Source: an archaeon UBA583
GTDB lineage: Archaea > Nanobdellota > Nanobdellia > Woesearchaeales > UBA583
Direction of reading: 5' to 3'
Assembly: GCA_002506365.1 (NCBI GenBank)
Contig: DAXK01000032.1
Span: forward strand, 1 to 64,000
DNA length: 64,000 bases
The notes below the pieces were generated by a model. It was not told the DNA's origin, did not search any database, and worked only from the letters and a program-made list of their open reading frames with translations. Positions 1 to 9,710 of this stretch are shown one piece after another; the first letter of the stretch is position 1; each line of letters opens with the position of its first letter. Both the position numbers and the translations under genes were made by a program.

Positions 1-25
1 AAAAAATAAAATAAAAAATTATTCT

Positions 26-1216
26 TTATTTTTTAGACTCTAATCTTTTCTCTAAATCTCTCAACGCATTCATAAAATAAATATACGCATCATAAGGACT
101 TTCATAACAACTAAAATACTTATGAACATCTCCATCATCCCAAAACTTAGTGCACATATAATAAAAATGATCTGAAGTAGTCAACTTTCTCCACTTTGAA
201 ATCATTTCCTCATCCCCTAAACTCTTAACATCTCCCTCCAAATTAAAAATTTCATAACAAGCTTCATCCTGCATTTTATTTCCAAGCCAAGCAGATAAAT
301 CTCTCTCTGAATCCGCCCAACTTAAATAATCTGGAACATCAATATCATCCCGCTTATCAAACCTATCAATAGCTTCACTCGGAGTTATAAAATTATTATC
401 TGGATGTTTTAAAATTTCACTAGGTAAATGTTTCATAAATTCAAAAATTCCAGACTCCTCCCACTGATGTTCTCCAAAAGTTTCATAATCCATAAACAAA
501 TTAATTACCTCGCCAGACCCATTCAAATCATTAACCCAATTAGAAAATTTCTCAGTAGTTAAAGGAAAATCTCCCCACTCCTTATTTGAAAACCTAAAAG
601 CAATATCATCTGACAACTTATAATTTTTTAACAATAACCCAATATTTCTATTTGACCCAGCTGGATGATACACAAAATTTGGACTTCTCCAATCTAAATA
701 CTTCTCCCAACCCTCAGCAACAATTCCCTTAAAACCTAATTCTTCAATAAAATGAGCTAAATCATTTCTATAAATTAATTCAGTATTTCTAAAAACTTGT
801 GGAACATAATTAAAATGTTCTAAAACTTTTTGCCTATGCATCTCAACTTGCTGTTTAAATTCCTCCTTAGAATATAAAAAAGAAAGTGAATGATAATAAG
901 TTTCAGACAAAAATTCAACACACCCAGTTTGAGCTAATTTTTTAAAACTCTCCAAAACATCAGGAGCATACTTTTCCATCTGTTCAATCGCAACACCAGA
1001 AATAGAAAATGCAATCTTAAAATCGCTATCATACTTTTTAATTAAATCAAGCAATAATTCATTCATTGGAAGATAACACTTATGTGCAACCTTTCTCATA
1101 ATATCATAATTTAACTTATCATTAAAATAATTCTCCTCTGAACCAATATCAAAAATTTTATACTCCTTAACCCTAAAAGGTTGATGAACTTGAAAATAAA
1201 AACATAAACTTACCAT
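26..1216 (-). CDS. GH57 family glycoside hydrolase (alpha-amylase/glucanotransferase type)
   Basis: Retaining glycoside hydrolase of family 57, expected to act on alpha-glucans such as glycogen in the cytosol; no signal peptide is seen. Family motifs visible: HQPFR at residues 11-15, SISGVAIEQ near 71-79, FRNTELIY with the likely nucleophile Glu146, and MDYETFGEHQW with the likely acid/base Asp243. At 396 residues it is close to short archaeal GH57 amylases. The start is supported by a ribosome-site-like GAGGT about 9 nt upstream of the ATG. It lies 67 nt downstream of a glycosyltransferase on the same strand, so the two probably form one glycogen operon. Substrate (amylase versus 4-alpha-glucanotransferase) cannot be fixed from sequence. 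Confidence 0.9.
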   Translation of the reverse strand: MVSLCFYFQVHQPFRVKEYKIFDIGSEENYFNDKLNYDIMRKVAHKCYLPMNELLLDLIKKYDSDFKIAFSISGVAIEQMEKYAPDVLESFKKLAQTGCVEFLSETYYHSLSFLYSKEEFKQQVEMHRQKVLEHFNYVPQVFRNTELIYRNDLAHFIEELGFKGIVAEGWEKYLDWRSPNFVYHPAGSNRNIGLLLKNYKLSDDIAFRFSNKEWGDFPLTTEKFSNWVNDLNGSGEVINLFMDYETFGEHQWEESGIFEFMKHLPSEILKHPDNNFITPSEAIDRFDKRDDIDVPDYLSWADSERDLSAWLGNKMQDEACYEIFNLEGDVKSLGDEEMISKWRKLTTSDHFYYMCTKFWDDGDVHKYFSCYESPYDAYIYFMNALRDLEKRLESKK

Positions 1217-1283
1217 AATACTACCTCACAAAAATTATTATAAAAGATTCTATTATCACTTAATAAAAATATTAATTTGTATA

Positions 1284-2552
1284 TCATTTTAATAACCCCA
1301 AATATAAATCATGAAACTTATTAGCTGGAATTTCCCAATCAAAACAACTCATCTCACTAAACGCTAAAGTTCTCATATGAGAATGTAAATTATCATACCT
1401 TAACAAAGATAAAACTTTATGCGCCATCTCATCAACATCCCAAAAATCAACCTTAAAACAATTATTCAAAACCTCACTAATCCCTGATTGTCTAGAAATA
1501 ATTGTCGGAGTCCCTAAAGCTACAGCCTCCAAAGGAACAATCCCAAAAGGTTCAGAAACTGAGGGCATAATAAATACATCTGCTCTTGAAAAAAACTCAC
1601 AAGCTTCCTCTCTAGAATAACTTCCATGAAAATAAACATTTTTAGAAATCCCTAACTCAACCGCAAGTTCAATAATTTGTGACAACATATCACCTGACCC
1701 AATCATCACAAATTTAGTATCAGGTTCATACTCTAAAACTTTTTTAGCTGACTTTAAAAAATACTCTGGACCTTTTTGTAAAGTCATTCTCCCAGCAAAC
1801 AAAACAACTTTCTCTTTTTTAACATCTTCATGAGTTAAAATTTCAGAACTTGAATCTAAATTATGTTCTAAATCTGAAATCCCTCCATTATGAATAACTT
1901 CAATTTTAGAACTATCAACACCATAGTCATTAATTAAACGACCACGAACAAAATTAGAAACACAAACTAACTTATCACACTTATCAAATCCTTCTTTCTC
2001 AATCTTAAAAACTTCAGGATGGCCTCCGGCACCACCAGTTTTATCTAACTCAGTAATATGAACATGATAAATAATTGGTTTCCCAGTTTTCTCCTTTAAC
2101 AAAAGTGCAGCTGGGATTGTAGTCCAATCATGCGCATGAATTATATCAAAATCAGAATTCTCATAATGTGCTAAAACTCTTTGAGAATATAAATAAACTT
2201 CTGAAATTAAATTTTCTCCATAAATCTCCTTAATAGATTTAAAATCAGATTTTCCACACTGTTTCTCAAGTATTTTTGAAAAACGTTTAAGATACTCACT
2301 CGGACCATCATAAGCATAAAGCATACTCTCAAACTTACTAATAGAAATATTTTTTTTAGAAATTAACTTTTTATTTGCTGAACTCAAATTTAAATTTTCT
2401 GAAACTTTTTTATTCTCAGGCCCATAAGCCATAACATACTCAATTTCAACATCTGAAAAATTAGATAATGCTTTTGTTAACTCATAACAAACAATTCCAA
2501 CTCCCCCCGCAAAAAACGGAGGAAATTCCCAACCTAGCATTAAAACTTTCAT
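1284..2552 (-). CDS. Glycosyltransferase GT4/GT5, glycogen synthase-like
   Basis: NDP-sugar dependent glycosyltransferase of GT-B fold. The N-terminus MKVLMLGWEFPPFFAGGVG is the typical start of archaeal/bacterial starch-synthase-like enzymes, with the glycine loop GGVG. The C-terminal domain carries the E-x7-E motif EPFGIVPLE and the donor-site signature around the ADVFIMPS segment. The start chosen is the fourth codon of the longest frame (ATG at 2550-2552) because family members begin MKVLML; an ATG at 2559-2561 is possible. Pairing with the GH57 gene downstream suggests alpha-glucan synthesis or remodelling. A 15-bp palindrome sits at the inferred transcription start. Confidence 0.85.
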   Translation of the reverse strand: MKVLMLGWEFPPFFAGGVGIVCYELTKALSNFSDVEIEYVMAYGPENKKVSENLNLSSANKKLISKKNISISKFESMLYAYDGPSEYLKRFSKILEKQCGKSDFKSIKEIYGENLISEVYLYSQRVLAHYENSDFDIIHAHDWTTIPAALLLKEKTGKPIIYHVHITELDKTGGAGGHPEVFKIEKEGFDKCDKLVCVSNFVRGRLINDYGVDSSKIEVIHNGGISDLEHNLDSSSEILTHEDVKKEKVVLFAGRMTLQKGPEYFLKSAKKVLEYEPDTKFVMIGSGDMLSQIIELAVELGISKNVYFHGSYSREEACEFFSRADVFIMPSVSEPFGIVPLEAVALGTPTIISRQSGISEVLNNCFKVDFWDVDEMAHKVLSLLRYDNLHSHMRTLAFSEMSCFDWEIPANKFHDLYLGLLK

Positions 2553-2562
2553 AATATACATA

Positions 2563-2577
2563 CTTTGATAATCAAAG
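2563..2577. promoter_or_regulatory. Palindromic operator candidate upstream of glycosyltransferase
   Basis: CTTTGATAATCAAAG is a perfect 7-bp inverted repeat around one central base. It lies 11 nt before the ATG at 2552. A TATA-like box on the minus strand (TTATTTATAGG, about 2600-2610) would place transcription start near 2578, so the palindrome would cover the first transcribed bases. Operator function is inferred from position and symmetry. Confidence 0.35.
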
Positions 2578-2890
2578 GTTTAAAAAATAAATTAGTAACC
2601 TATAAATAACTACACCCAAACTCAATAAGAATATAAAAATATAAAAAATCTAACGAATATAAAATAAATAAATAAATAAATAAAAAATAACTGAAATTAA
2701 AATGTGAAAAAATTAACTCAACCCACACAACTTATATTTATAAAATAAGTTATCTTCTTTAAATTTATATATAAATATTATAATAAAAGTTATAATAAAT
2801 ATCATAATAAAAATAATTAAAATATATAATTTAAACTTAAAAAAATAAAAAAAACTAATACACCTAAAACAAATAAATAAACTATAAAAA
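2578..2890. other. Divergent intergenic region with AAAT simple repeat
   Basis: 313 bases between the divergent glycosyltransferase and uvrA genes. It is almost pure A/T and holds an (AAAT)n simple repeat at about 2661-2689 and several TATA-like stretches. A reading frame crossing it on the minus strand encodes only low-complexity Ile/Phe residues and overlaps uvrA, so it was not called. Confidence 0.6.
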
Positions 2891-2896
2891 ATGGTA

Positions 2897-5782
2897 ATGG
2901 ATAAAATAATCGTAAAAGGAGCAAGAGAACACAACTTAAAAAATATTAATGTTGAAATGCCAAGAGAAAAATTTATTGTAATCACAGGACTAAGTGGAAG
3001 TGGAAAATCAACCCTTGCCTTTGATACAATTTACGCAGAAGGACAAAGAAGATATGTTGAATCCTTAAGCGCCTATGCTAGACAATTTTTAGGACTAATG
3101 AACAAACCAGATTTAGACTCAATTGAAGGGTTATCTCCTGCAATCTCAATTGAACAAAAAACAACTTCAAAAAATCCAAGAAGTACAGTTGGAACAGTCA
3201 CAGAAATCTACGACTACCTAAGACTTTTATTTGCAAGAGTTGGAACAAGTTATTGTCCAAAATGTGATACAGCAATCAAACCACAATCACAAGAAAATAT
3301 TACAAACTTAATCTTACACGAAGAAGGTGAAAGAAAATTAATTCTAGCTCCAGTAATTCGTGGTGCAAAAGGAACTTATGAAAAATTATTTGAAGACCTA
3401 AAAAAAGAAGGATTCACAAAAGTTAGAATTGATGGAATTATTTACGATTTAGAATCAATCGAACAAGACTTAGAAAAACTTGAAAGATACGAAAAACACT
3501 GGATTGAAATTGTAATTGATAGAATTAAAATTAACGAGCAAGACAGACAAAGAATTTCAGACTCAGTTGAACAAGCAATTAAATTTGGAAAAGGAACTTT
3601 AATTATTTTAGACCACAATAAAAATCAAGAATTACTAAAACAATTTGGAACTAAAATTAAAGAAAAAGAATTAAAACAAATTCAAAGAGAAGCAGAAACA
3701 GTCTACTCAACATTTGGAGCCTGTCCAAATCACCCCGATGTTGTTTTCGAAGAACTAGAACCTAGAATGTTTTCATTCAATTCACCATTTGGAGCATGTG
3801 GTAACTGTTTAGGATTAGGACAAAAAATGACACTAAGTGAAGACTTAATGTTACCAGATAAAAATCTCTCAATTATGGATGGAGCAATTGCTCTCTATGG
3901 AAGATTAGACTTAAAATTCAGAGGTCAACAAATCGCAGCAGTAGGAAAAAAACACGGATTTGATGTATTTACACCAATTAAAGATATTAAACCTAAAGCT
4001 CTAAAAATATTAATTCACGGAGACCCAACACCAATTAAAGCAATTTGGTCAAACGGTGCAAACATGGACTTATCACAAGGATGGGAAGGACTTGTAACTC
4101 AAACTTTAAGACTATATAAACAATCTGAATCAGACAGTCGTAAAAAATTCTATGAAAAGTTTATGGAATCAGCACACTGTGAAACTTGTGATGGTAAAAG
4201 ATTAAAAGATGTAGTATTAGGAGTAAAAATTGCTGGACAATCAATTATTGATACAACTGAAACCTCAATTGAAGACGCACTTAAATTTTTTCAAACTGTT
4301 GAAGAAAAATTAACAGAAAAAGAAAAATTTATTGCAAATCAAGTATTAAAAGAAATTGTTGATAGATTAACATTTCTAAATAATGTAGGATTAGGATATT
4401 TATCAATGAGTAGAAGTGCGGGAACATTAAGTGGTGGAGAAGCTCAAAGAATTAGACTTGCAACTCAAATTGGAAGTAATCTTATGGGAGTTCTATATAT
4501 TTTAGACGAACCATCAATTGGTCTTCACCAAAGAGATAACTCTAAATTAATTGATACACTTCACAAACTTAGAGATGTTGGAAATACGTTAATTGTTGTT
4601 GAACACGATGAAGATACAATGAAAGCATCTGATTATTTAATTGACATTGGACCTGGTGCAGGAGTTCACGGAGGAAATATTGTAGCTGCTGGAACTCCTA
4701 AACAAGTAATGAAAAATCCTAAATCATTAACTGGAAAATATTTATCTGGAAAAATTAAAATTCAAAGATCAGAAAAACAAAGAGAACTTGGAGAAACAAT
4801 TGATATTGTTGGAGCATCTGCAAATAATTTAAAAGATGTGAGTGTAGAAATTCCAACTAAAATTTTATGTGGAGTGACAGGAGTTTCTGGATCAGGAAAA
4901 TCCTCTTTAATTAATCAAACACTAGTTCCAGCATTACAAAAAAACTTCAAACAAGTTCACAAAAAAATTGGAAAACATAAAAAGATTGGAATACCAAAAG
5001 CATTAGATAATGTAATTGTAATTAATCAAGACCCAATTGGAAGAACTCCAAGAAGTAATCCAGCTACATATATTAAAGTATTTGATGAAATTAGAAAAAT
5101 ATTTGCTCAAACTAAAATGTCAAAAGAACGTGGTTACAAAGAAGGAAGATTCTCCTTTAATGTAGCCGCTGGAAGATGTGAAACTTGTAATGGTGATGGA
5201 GAAATTAAAATTGAAATGAATTTTTTACCAGATGTTTATGTTAAATGTGATGAATGTCACGGTAAACGTTACAACAAAGATACTCTTGAAGTAACATACA
5301 AAGGAAAAGATATTTCAGAAGTTTTAGAAATGAGTGTTGAAGACGCAGTTCCATTCTTTGAAAACCACCCATCAATCCACAGAAAAGTAAGCACACTTCA
5401 AGAAGTAGGTTTAGGATATATTAGACTAGGACAACCATCAACTCAACTAAGTGGTGGAGAATCTCAAAGAATTAAACTAACTAAAGAATTAGCAAAATTC
5501 AAAAAAGGAAACACTGTATATATTTTAGACGAACCAACAACTGGACTACACTTTGAAGATGTTAAAAAATTACTTGCTGTAATGAATAAATTAGTAGATA
5601 AAGGAAACTCAATTATTGTAATTGAACACAATTTAGATGTAATTAAATGTTGTGATTACGTAATTGACATCGGACCTGAAGGTGGAGCAAAAGGAGGAGA
5701 AGTTGTAGCAACAGGAACACCTGAACAAATTTGTGAAAATAAAAAAAGTCATACTGGAAAATTTTTAAAAGAACTTCTCTAA
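2897..5782 (+). CDS. uvrA: Excinuclease ABC subunit A
   Basis: UvrA, the damage-sensing ABC-type ATPase of nucleotide excision repair. About 961 residues, the usual length. Visible: first Walker A GLSGSGKST near residue 34, CxxC pairs of the zinc modules, signature LSGGEAQRIRLA with Walker B YILDEPSIGLHQRD, second Walker A GVSGSGKSS, the second zinc module (CETCNGDGE...CDECHG), and LSGGESQRIKL with ILDEPTTGLHFED. The start is the second in-frame ATG (MDKIIVKGAREHNLK), matching the family; an ATG two codons upstream is possible. uvrB and uvrC are not in this window. UvrABC in archaea is of bacterial origin. Confidence 0.97.
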   Translation: MDKIIVKGAREHNLKNINVEMPREKFIVITGLSGSGKSTLAFDTIYAEGQRRYVESLSAYARQFLGLMNKPDLDSIEGLSPAISIEQKTTSKNPRSTVGTVTEIYDYLRLLFARVGTSYCPKCDTAIKPQSQENITNLILHEEGERKLILAPVIRGAKGTYEKLFEDLKKEGFTKVRIDGIIYDLESIEQDLEKLERYEKHWIEIVIDRIKINEQDRQRISDSVEQAIKFGKGTLIILDHNKNQELLKQFGTKIKEKELKQIQREAETVYSTFGACPNHPDVVFEELEPRMFSFNSPFGACGNCLGLGQKMTLSEDLMLPDKNLSIMDGAIALYGRLDLKFRGQQIAAVGKKHGFDVFTPIKDIKPKALKILIHGDPTPIKAIWSNGANMDLSQGWEGLVTQTLRLYKQSESDSRKKFYEKFMESAHCETCDGKRLKDVVLGVKIAGQSIIDTTETSIEDALKFFQTVEEKLTEKEKFIANQVLKEIVDRLTFLNNVGLGYLSMSRSAGTLSGGEAQRIRLATQIGSNLMGVLYILDEPSIGLHQRDNSKLIDTLHKLRDVGNTLIVVEHDEDTMKASDYLIDIGPGAGVHGGNIVAAGTPKQVMKNPKSLTGKYLSGKIKIQRSEKQRELGETIDIVGASANNLKDVSVEIPTKILCGVTGVSGSGKSSLINQTLVPALQKNFKQVHKKIGKHKKIGIPKALDNVIVINQDPIGRTPRSNPATYIKVFDEIRKIFAQTKMSKERGYKEGRFSFNVAAGRCETCNGDGEIKIEMNFLPDVYVKCDECHGKRYNKDTLEVTYKGKDISEVLEMSVEDAVPFFENHPSIHRKVSTLQEVGLGYIRLGQPSTQLSGGESQRIKLTKELAKFKKGNTVYILDEPTTGLHFEDVKKLLAVMNKLVDKGNSIIVIEHNLDVIKCCDYVIDIGPEGGAKGGEVVATGTPEQICENKKSHTGKFLKELL

Positions 5783-5790
5783 ATCGATAT

Positions 5791-5845
5791 AATTGGCCAA
5801 GGTCCAATTTCTATTAATAATGGTTTGAAAAAATTAATTTTCAAA
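5791..5845 (+). terminator. Two consecutive hairpins after uvrA
   Basis: AATTGG/CCAATT with a 7-nt loop at 5791-5809, followed by TTTGAAAA/TTTTCAAA with a 6-nt loop at 5824-5845. They begin 8 nt after the uvrA stop and are followed by A/T-rich sequence. The role as 3' end or terminator is inferred. Confidence 0.4.
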
Positions 5846-5945
5846 GAATTATTAAATTTAATCAATTATTTTAAATATTCAAACTATAATCATAATTTTC
5901 TAAAAACATAAATTATTTAAATAATAAAATCATTAAAACATAATA

Positions 5946-6629
5946 ATGAAAAAAACAATCCAAAACTTAACTTTAACTACAATCATTGGTTTAAGCTCAA
6001 TAAATTATGCTCACTCAGGAGAATTAATAAATAATATTAGAAGTTGTATAGATGATAGAGTTAATAATATAGAATTAAAACAATTTGAATTATCATCCAA
6101 AGAACAAGAGTATCTAGACAGTGGATTTCAATGGTATAATGGAGGATTTAACATTGAAGATAGAAAAAAAGTAATTAATATTACATCCCAACCTCCTACA
6201 CCTAATTTAATTTCAAAACTATTAGAAATTTCAAATCAATCAAATTCAATAAATAACCATATTGAAAAAAGTGTAAAAGAATGTACAAAAGGATATTCAA
6301 AAAAACAATTTCAAGAAGAATTTAAAACAAAAGATGAAATGAAAAAATTTGGAAAAGAATTAAAAAATATTCATTATAGATTTGAAAATTCATATAAACA
6401 AGGAGCATCAGCAGGAATTCTTTTAGGATTTTATTTAAATTATAATTCTCAAGTAATTCAACAAAGTAAAGAAAGAAAAATCCCTCAAAGAAGTAAAATA
6501 ATATTGAACTATTTCCAAAAACCACTCTCAAATTATTATTTAAATATGGATGTTGGAAATAACTTCAACAAAGTTATGAATAATACAGAATACAATTTAA
6601 ATAACATAAAACCAATTATCAACCAATAA
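5946..6629 (+). CDS. Secreted protein of unknown function with conserved Cys pair
   Basis: 227 residues. The N-terminus is a signal peptide (KK, then a hydrophobic stretch ending near YAHSG, about residue 24). The mature part is charged and helical, with two cysteines at 34 and 113. The lipoprotein encoded from about 9.7 kb has the same layout: Cys41 and Cys119 (longest frame), 78 rather than 79 residues apart, each followed by a Tyr/Lys-rich helix ending in N-E/S-x-Y-K. The two are probably distant paralogues. No known domain was recognised. Exported location is supported; function is unknown. Confidence 0.7.
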   Translation: MKKTIQNLTLTTIIGLSSINYAHSGELINNIRSCIDDRVNNIELKQFELSSKEQEYLDSGFQWYNGGFNIEDRKKVINITSQPPTPNLISKLLEISNQSNSINNHIEKSVKECTKGYSKKQFQEEFKTKDEMKKFGKELKNIHYRFENSYKQGASAGILLGFYLNYNSQVIQQSKERKIPQRSKIILNYFQKPLSNYYLNMDVGNNFNKVMNNTEYNLNNIKPIINQ

Positions 6630-6659
6630 ATAAATAAATAAATTGAAAAATAAAAATAT

Positions 6660-7070
6660 TTATTTTTTAGAAATAACTTTTTTCTTTTTACTGCTAGATT
6701 TATTTAAATCTTTTAAAATATCTACTCTAAAAATTAATAATAAAATACCAAAAATAGTTCCAAATGGAATATTTATTAAACTTAAAATAATAATTACTAA
6801 ACTTAAATTTTTACAAAATATATTATTATAATGATATTGAACCAAAACATAAATTTTCAAAATTGGATAAATAATAACTAAAAATAATAAAATACAAATA
6901 ACATAAAAGAAAAAATATTCATACCATAAACTCAAATCAGAAAATATATCTGTAACTCCTCCTAATAAAGCAACAATTAAAATAACTACAAATATGTAAA
7001 AAATACTTGAAATTATAGAAAAAATACTTGAAATTAATAAAGTTAAATTAAACTTGTATTTAACATCCAT
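6660..7070 (-). CDS. Small integral membrane protein, three membrane segments
   Basis: 136 residues with three hydrophobic segments (about 8-40, 53-72 and 96-122) and a short Lys/Ser-rich cytosolic tail. A TATA-like stretch (about 7092-7102) lies about 26 nt upstream of the ATG, supporting the start and a leaderless message. The gene is convergent with the secreted protein gene upstream in the window, with 30 nt between stops. No family recognised. Confidence 0.65.
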   Translation of the reverse strand: MDVKYKFNLTLLISSIFSIISSIFYIFVVILIVALLGGVTDIFSDLSLWYEYFFFYVICILLFLVIIYPILKIYVLVQYHYNNIFCKNLSLVIIILSLINIPFGTIFGILLLIFRVDILKDLNKSSSKKKKVISKK

Positions 7071-7129
7071 AAAATATAAATAAAAATATTACTTATATAA
7101 TTTTCTTAAAAATTAAAATAATAAAATTA

Positions 7130-7246
7130 TTATTTATTAATTTTCATTGTGCAAGCTTCACACAAATGCTTCTCATCTAATGTCTTAAATGGAACATTTA
7201 AATCAATCCCACACTCACAACATTTAAAATTTTTTTCCTCTGTCAT
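7130..7246 (-). CDS. 38-residue zinc-ribbon-like microprotein
   Basis: Small ORF starting MTEEKNFKCCECG and carrying two CxxC knuckles (CCEC near residue 9 and CEAC near 30), 18-20 residues apart, as in a treble-clef or zinc-ribbon fold. It matches the first half of the 60-residue Cys-rich protein near 19.4 kb: CCxCG, then a hydrophobic/aromatic stretch, K-(T/S)-(L/F)-DE, then CxxC. A TATA-like box (about 7268-7280) sits roughly 26 nt upstream of the ATG. Metal binding is inferred from cysteine spacing. Confidence 0.6.
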   Translation of the reverse strand: MTEEKNFKCCECGIDLNVPFKTLDEKHLCEACTMKINK

Positions 7247-7338
7247 TGTAGATATAATATACTCTTTTAATTATATAAATTTAAAGTTGAAAATATTGAA
7301 AAAAAATAATTAATAGTATCAATTTTTAAAAATAAAAA

Positions 7339-8097
7339 TCAATCCAATTTTCCCTCATAACCAGAACTAACAATAAAATTACCAACACGCTTAGCTTTTT
7401 CTTTTAAAATTGGTAAATAATCTGGATCTGAATACTCCTGAGCAAGTTTAGAATTTTCTAAAAACATTTCCCAACCAGCCTGTTGATTAATTTGAGTAGT
7501 CTTCAAACAATCTACTAAAATTTCTCTTTGAACTTCTAACTGAGTATAACAATTATCTAAATCAATACAAAAATTATCAGAACTAATATCTCCAGCTAAA
7601 TAAGCTATTTTTTCCATCTCAAACATAATTAAATCCTTATCATCTGCAAAATAATTATGTAAACCTAACTCCACCTCATAACAACAAATCTTAGCATAAA
7701 CTGCTTTTAAACCATCAAAATAATCTAAATCATCTTTTGTTGCAACATTAAACCCATCTAATAATAATAAAGATTTTTCTAAATTTTCATTTTCCAACTC
7801 AAAATTCATACCTGCATTTGGGTTTACTAAATACTCTAAATTTGACTTTTTATTTTTAAACCTAGGAAAAGCTAAATCAACTAAATCAAGAGGCATAACC
7901 TCACAATCCTTAATTGGTCCCCATTCCTCTAAATCATCTAAACATAACGAACCTAAATAATCTAAATTTTTTTCACAAATATCATTACTCAAATTTAATC
8001 CCATACTCAAATATGGATTTTTAAATTTATAAACATTTCTAAATTTAATATTATTCAATATATAAGTTTTAAACCTAAAACCCACATAACTATCCAT
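7339..8097 (-). CDS. Cytosolic protein of unknown function
   Basis: 252 residues, acidic and mostly helical, no membrane segment in the chosen frame. The longest frame runs to 8265 but its first 56 residues would overlap the divergent DoxX-like gene and are AT-rich low complexity. The ATG at 8095-8097 is preferred because a TATA-like box (about 8115-8125) is centred about 24 nt upstream. No recognised domain. Confidence 0.65.
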   Translation of the reverse strand: MDSYVGFRFKTYILNNIKFRNVYKFKNPYLSMGLNLSNDICEKNLDYLGSLCLDDLEEWGPIKDCEVMPLDLVDLAFPRFKNKKSNLEYLVNPNAGMNFELENENLEKSLLLLDGFNVATKDDLDYFDGLKAVYAKICCYEVELGLHNYFADDKDLIMFEMEKIAYLAGDISSDNFCIDLDNCYTQLEVQREILVDCLKTTQINQQAGWEMFLENSKLAQEYSDPDYLPILKEKAKRVGNFIVSSGYEGKLD

Positions 8098-8168
8098 AAC
8101 TAAAGTTAAGAATACAATTTTATAGTTAAAAAAAGAATTTATAAAAATAAAAATAAATAAATTAATAC

Positions 8169-8570
8169 ATGGTAAAAGAAACAAAAAAATCAAAAGATAA
8201 TTTTTGTCCTTATGGGATGTTAATAGCAAGAATCTTAATTGTGGGAATTTTTGCAATGAGCGCATTTGGAAAAATCACTGGATTTAGTGGATCCGCTGGA
8301 TACGCAGCATCAAGTTGGATGCCATTACCCGGAGAACTATTAATTGTAGCTGCAATTTTAATGGAACTATTTGGAGTTGTATCTATTTTATCCGGATGGA
8401 AATTCAGAGAGGGAGCTTTAGTATTAGTATTTTACACATTTATGGCAAACATCATGTTTCATATCGGTGATGGTCAAATGATGGCATTTTTAAAAAATAG
8501 TGCAATCATTGGAGGTCTAATTGCATTAAGTATGTTAAAACCTGGAAAATTTTCAATTTCCAAAGAATAA
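8169..8570 (+). CDS. DoxX-like membrane protein
   Basis: 133 residues with four hydrophobic segments. The first carries the DoxX-type signature ...GIFAMSAFGKITGFSG, and the second starts ELLIVAAILMELFGVVSIL, both typical of the DoxX/SURF4-like family. The precise role is unknown; DoxX-like proteins are linked to thiol/redox stress or quinone-associated complexes in other prokaryotes. TTTATAAA at 8138-8145 is centred about 27 nt before the ATG, indicating a leaderless transcript. Confidence 0.8.
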   Translation: MVKETKKSKDNFCPYGMLIARILIVGIFAMSAFGKITGFSGSAGYAASSWMPLPGELLIVAAILMELFGVVSILSGWKFREGALVLVFYTFMANIMFHIGDGQMMAFLKNSAIIGGLIALSMLKPGKFSISKE

Positions 8571-8620
8571 AAATAATTTAATAAATTATTTTTTTAAAAA
8601 TAAATAAATCTCAAAACTAA

Positions 8621-9556
8621 TTAACTTTCATAAAACTTAAAATTATTCTTTCCTGAATGTTTAGCCTGATACATTGCATGATCCGCCGTTTCAATCAAAC
8701 TCTCCTTACAAAAATCTAATTTTGGATTTGGAAGACAACTAACTCCAATTGAAATACCCAAATTATAAGGTTTAAACCCTTCAATATTTATTGGTGAATT
8801 AATACTTGAGATAATCCTTTTAGACACAATTTCACAAGCATTTAACAAAGATTGTTGAGTTCTAAACCCACTCACACAATAAACAAATTCATCCCCTCCA
8901 AATCTACCAATTAAATCTCCAGACCTCGCTGTTTGCTTAAACCTATTAGCAGCCTCAACTAAAAGTTTATCTCCATAAGAATGACCAATTGTATCATTAG
9001 CCATTTTAAATCCATCTAAATCCATAAATAAAAGACCAACAAATTCCCCTAAATCCTCAGATTTTTCTAAAACTTTATCAAAATTATACTCAAAATAAAA
9101 TCTATTATGTAACCCAGTTAAATCATCAAACTTAGCTTTCCTATCTAAATTTTTAAGTTCAGTAATATCTTTTTTAACACTATAAAAACCAAGTAAAGAA
9201 CCATCACCTGAAATCATTGGAGTTACAATTGTTCTTTCATCAAAAACCTTACCATCAAAAGTTCTATTAATTAAATCTCCTTCCCAAACTTGTTTTCTTT
9301 TTAAATTCTCCCACATATCGGAAATAACTTCAGGCGAATTTAACCCTCTTCTTGAAAATTCAATATTTTGACCAATTAACTTAGATTTATCCCAACCAGA
9401 CAAATTTAAATAAGACTTATTACAATCAACAATATTACCTAAAACATCTAAAACAACTATTGCCTCAGGATTTGTTTGAAAAATATAATCTTGATAACTA
9501 GAATACTCTGGCCCATAATTTCCATTTAATAACATTTCAAGACTTGGATTTTTCAT
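8621..9556 (-). CDS. PAS-GGDEF diguanylate cyclase
   Basis: 311 residues. A PAS sensor domain covers about 21-135 (NPEAIVVLD, then GFYSVKKDITE at its end) and a GGDEF domain about 141-308. Catalytic features are intact: DDLTGLHNR, MDLDGFKMANDTIGHSYGD, RFGGDEF (GGDEF at 220-224), and the ADHAMYQAKHSGKN helix. An RxxD inhibitory site (RSGD, 211-214) precedes GGDEF by the canonical five residues. Predicted to make cyclic di-GMP from two GTP in response to a PAS ligand. No membrane segment. Such enzymes are abundant in bacteria and rare in archaea, so transfer from bacteria is likely. No EAL, HD-GYP or PilZ partner is in the window. Confidence 0.93.
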   Translation of the reverse strand: MKNPSLEMLLNGNYGPEYSSYQDYIFQTNPEAIVVLDVLGNIVDCNKSYLNLSGWDKSKLIGQNIEFSRRGLNSPEVISDMWENLKRKQVWEGDLINRTFDGKVFDERTIVTPMISGDGSLLGFYSVKKDITELKNLDRKAKFDDLTGLHNRFYFEYNFDKVLEKSEDLGEFVGLLFMDLDGFKMANDTIGHSYGDKLLVEAANRFKQTARSGDLIGRFGGDEFVYCVSGFRTQQSLLNACEIVSKRIISSINSPINIEGFKPYNLGISIGVSCLPNPKLDFCKESLIETADHAMYQAKHSGKNNFKFYES

Positions 9557-9710
9557 TTTAAAATTAAAATATAATTATAAACATCAATAACACTATTTAA
9601 AAGTTACGAAAAATAAGCCAATTCAAATAATATTTTCAGAATATGTAACTACTATATTGAAATAATTTATAAATAGAAATAAATATTATTAATTTAAAGT
9701 GAATAAACTA

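Noticed and set aside
2713..2985. Minus-strand frame of 90 codons rich in Ile/Phe
   Set aside because: Low-complexity translation of A/T-only intergenic DNA overlapping the uvrA start on the other strand.
8098..8265. N-terminal extension of the unknown protein at 7.3-8.1 kb
   Set aside because: It overlaps the divergent DoxX-like gene and its promoter; the TATA spacing supports the internal ATG.
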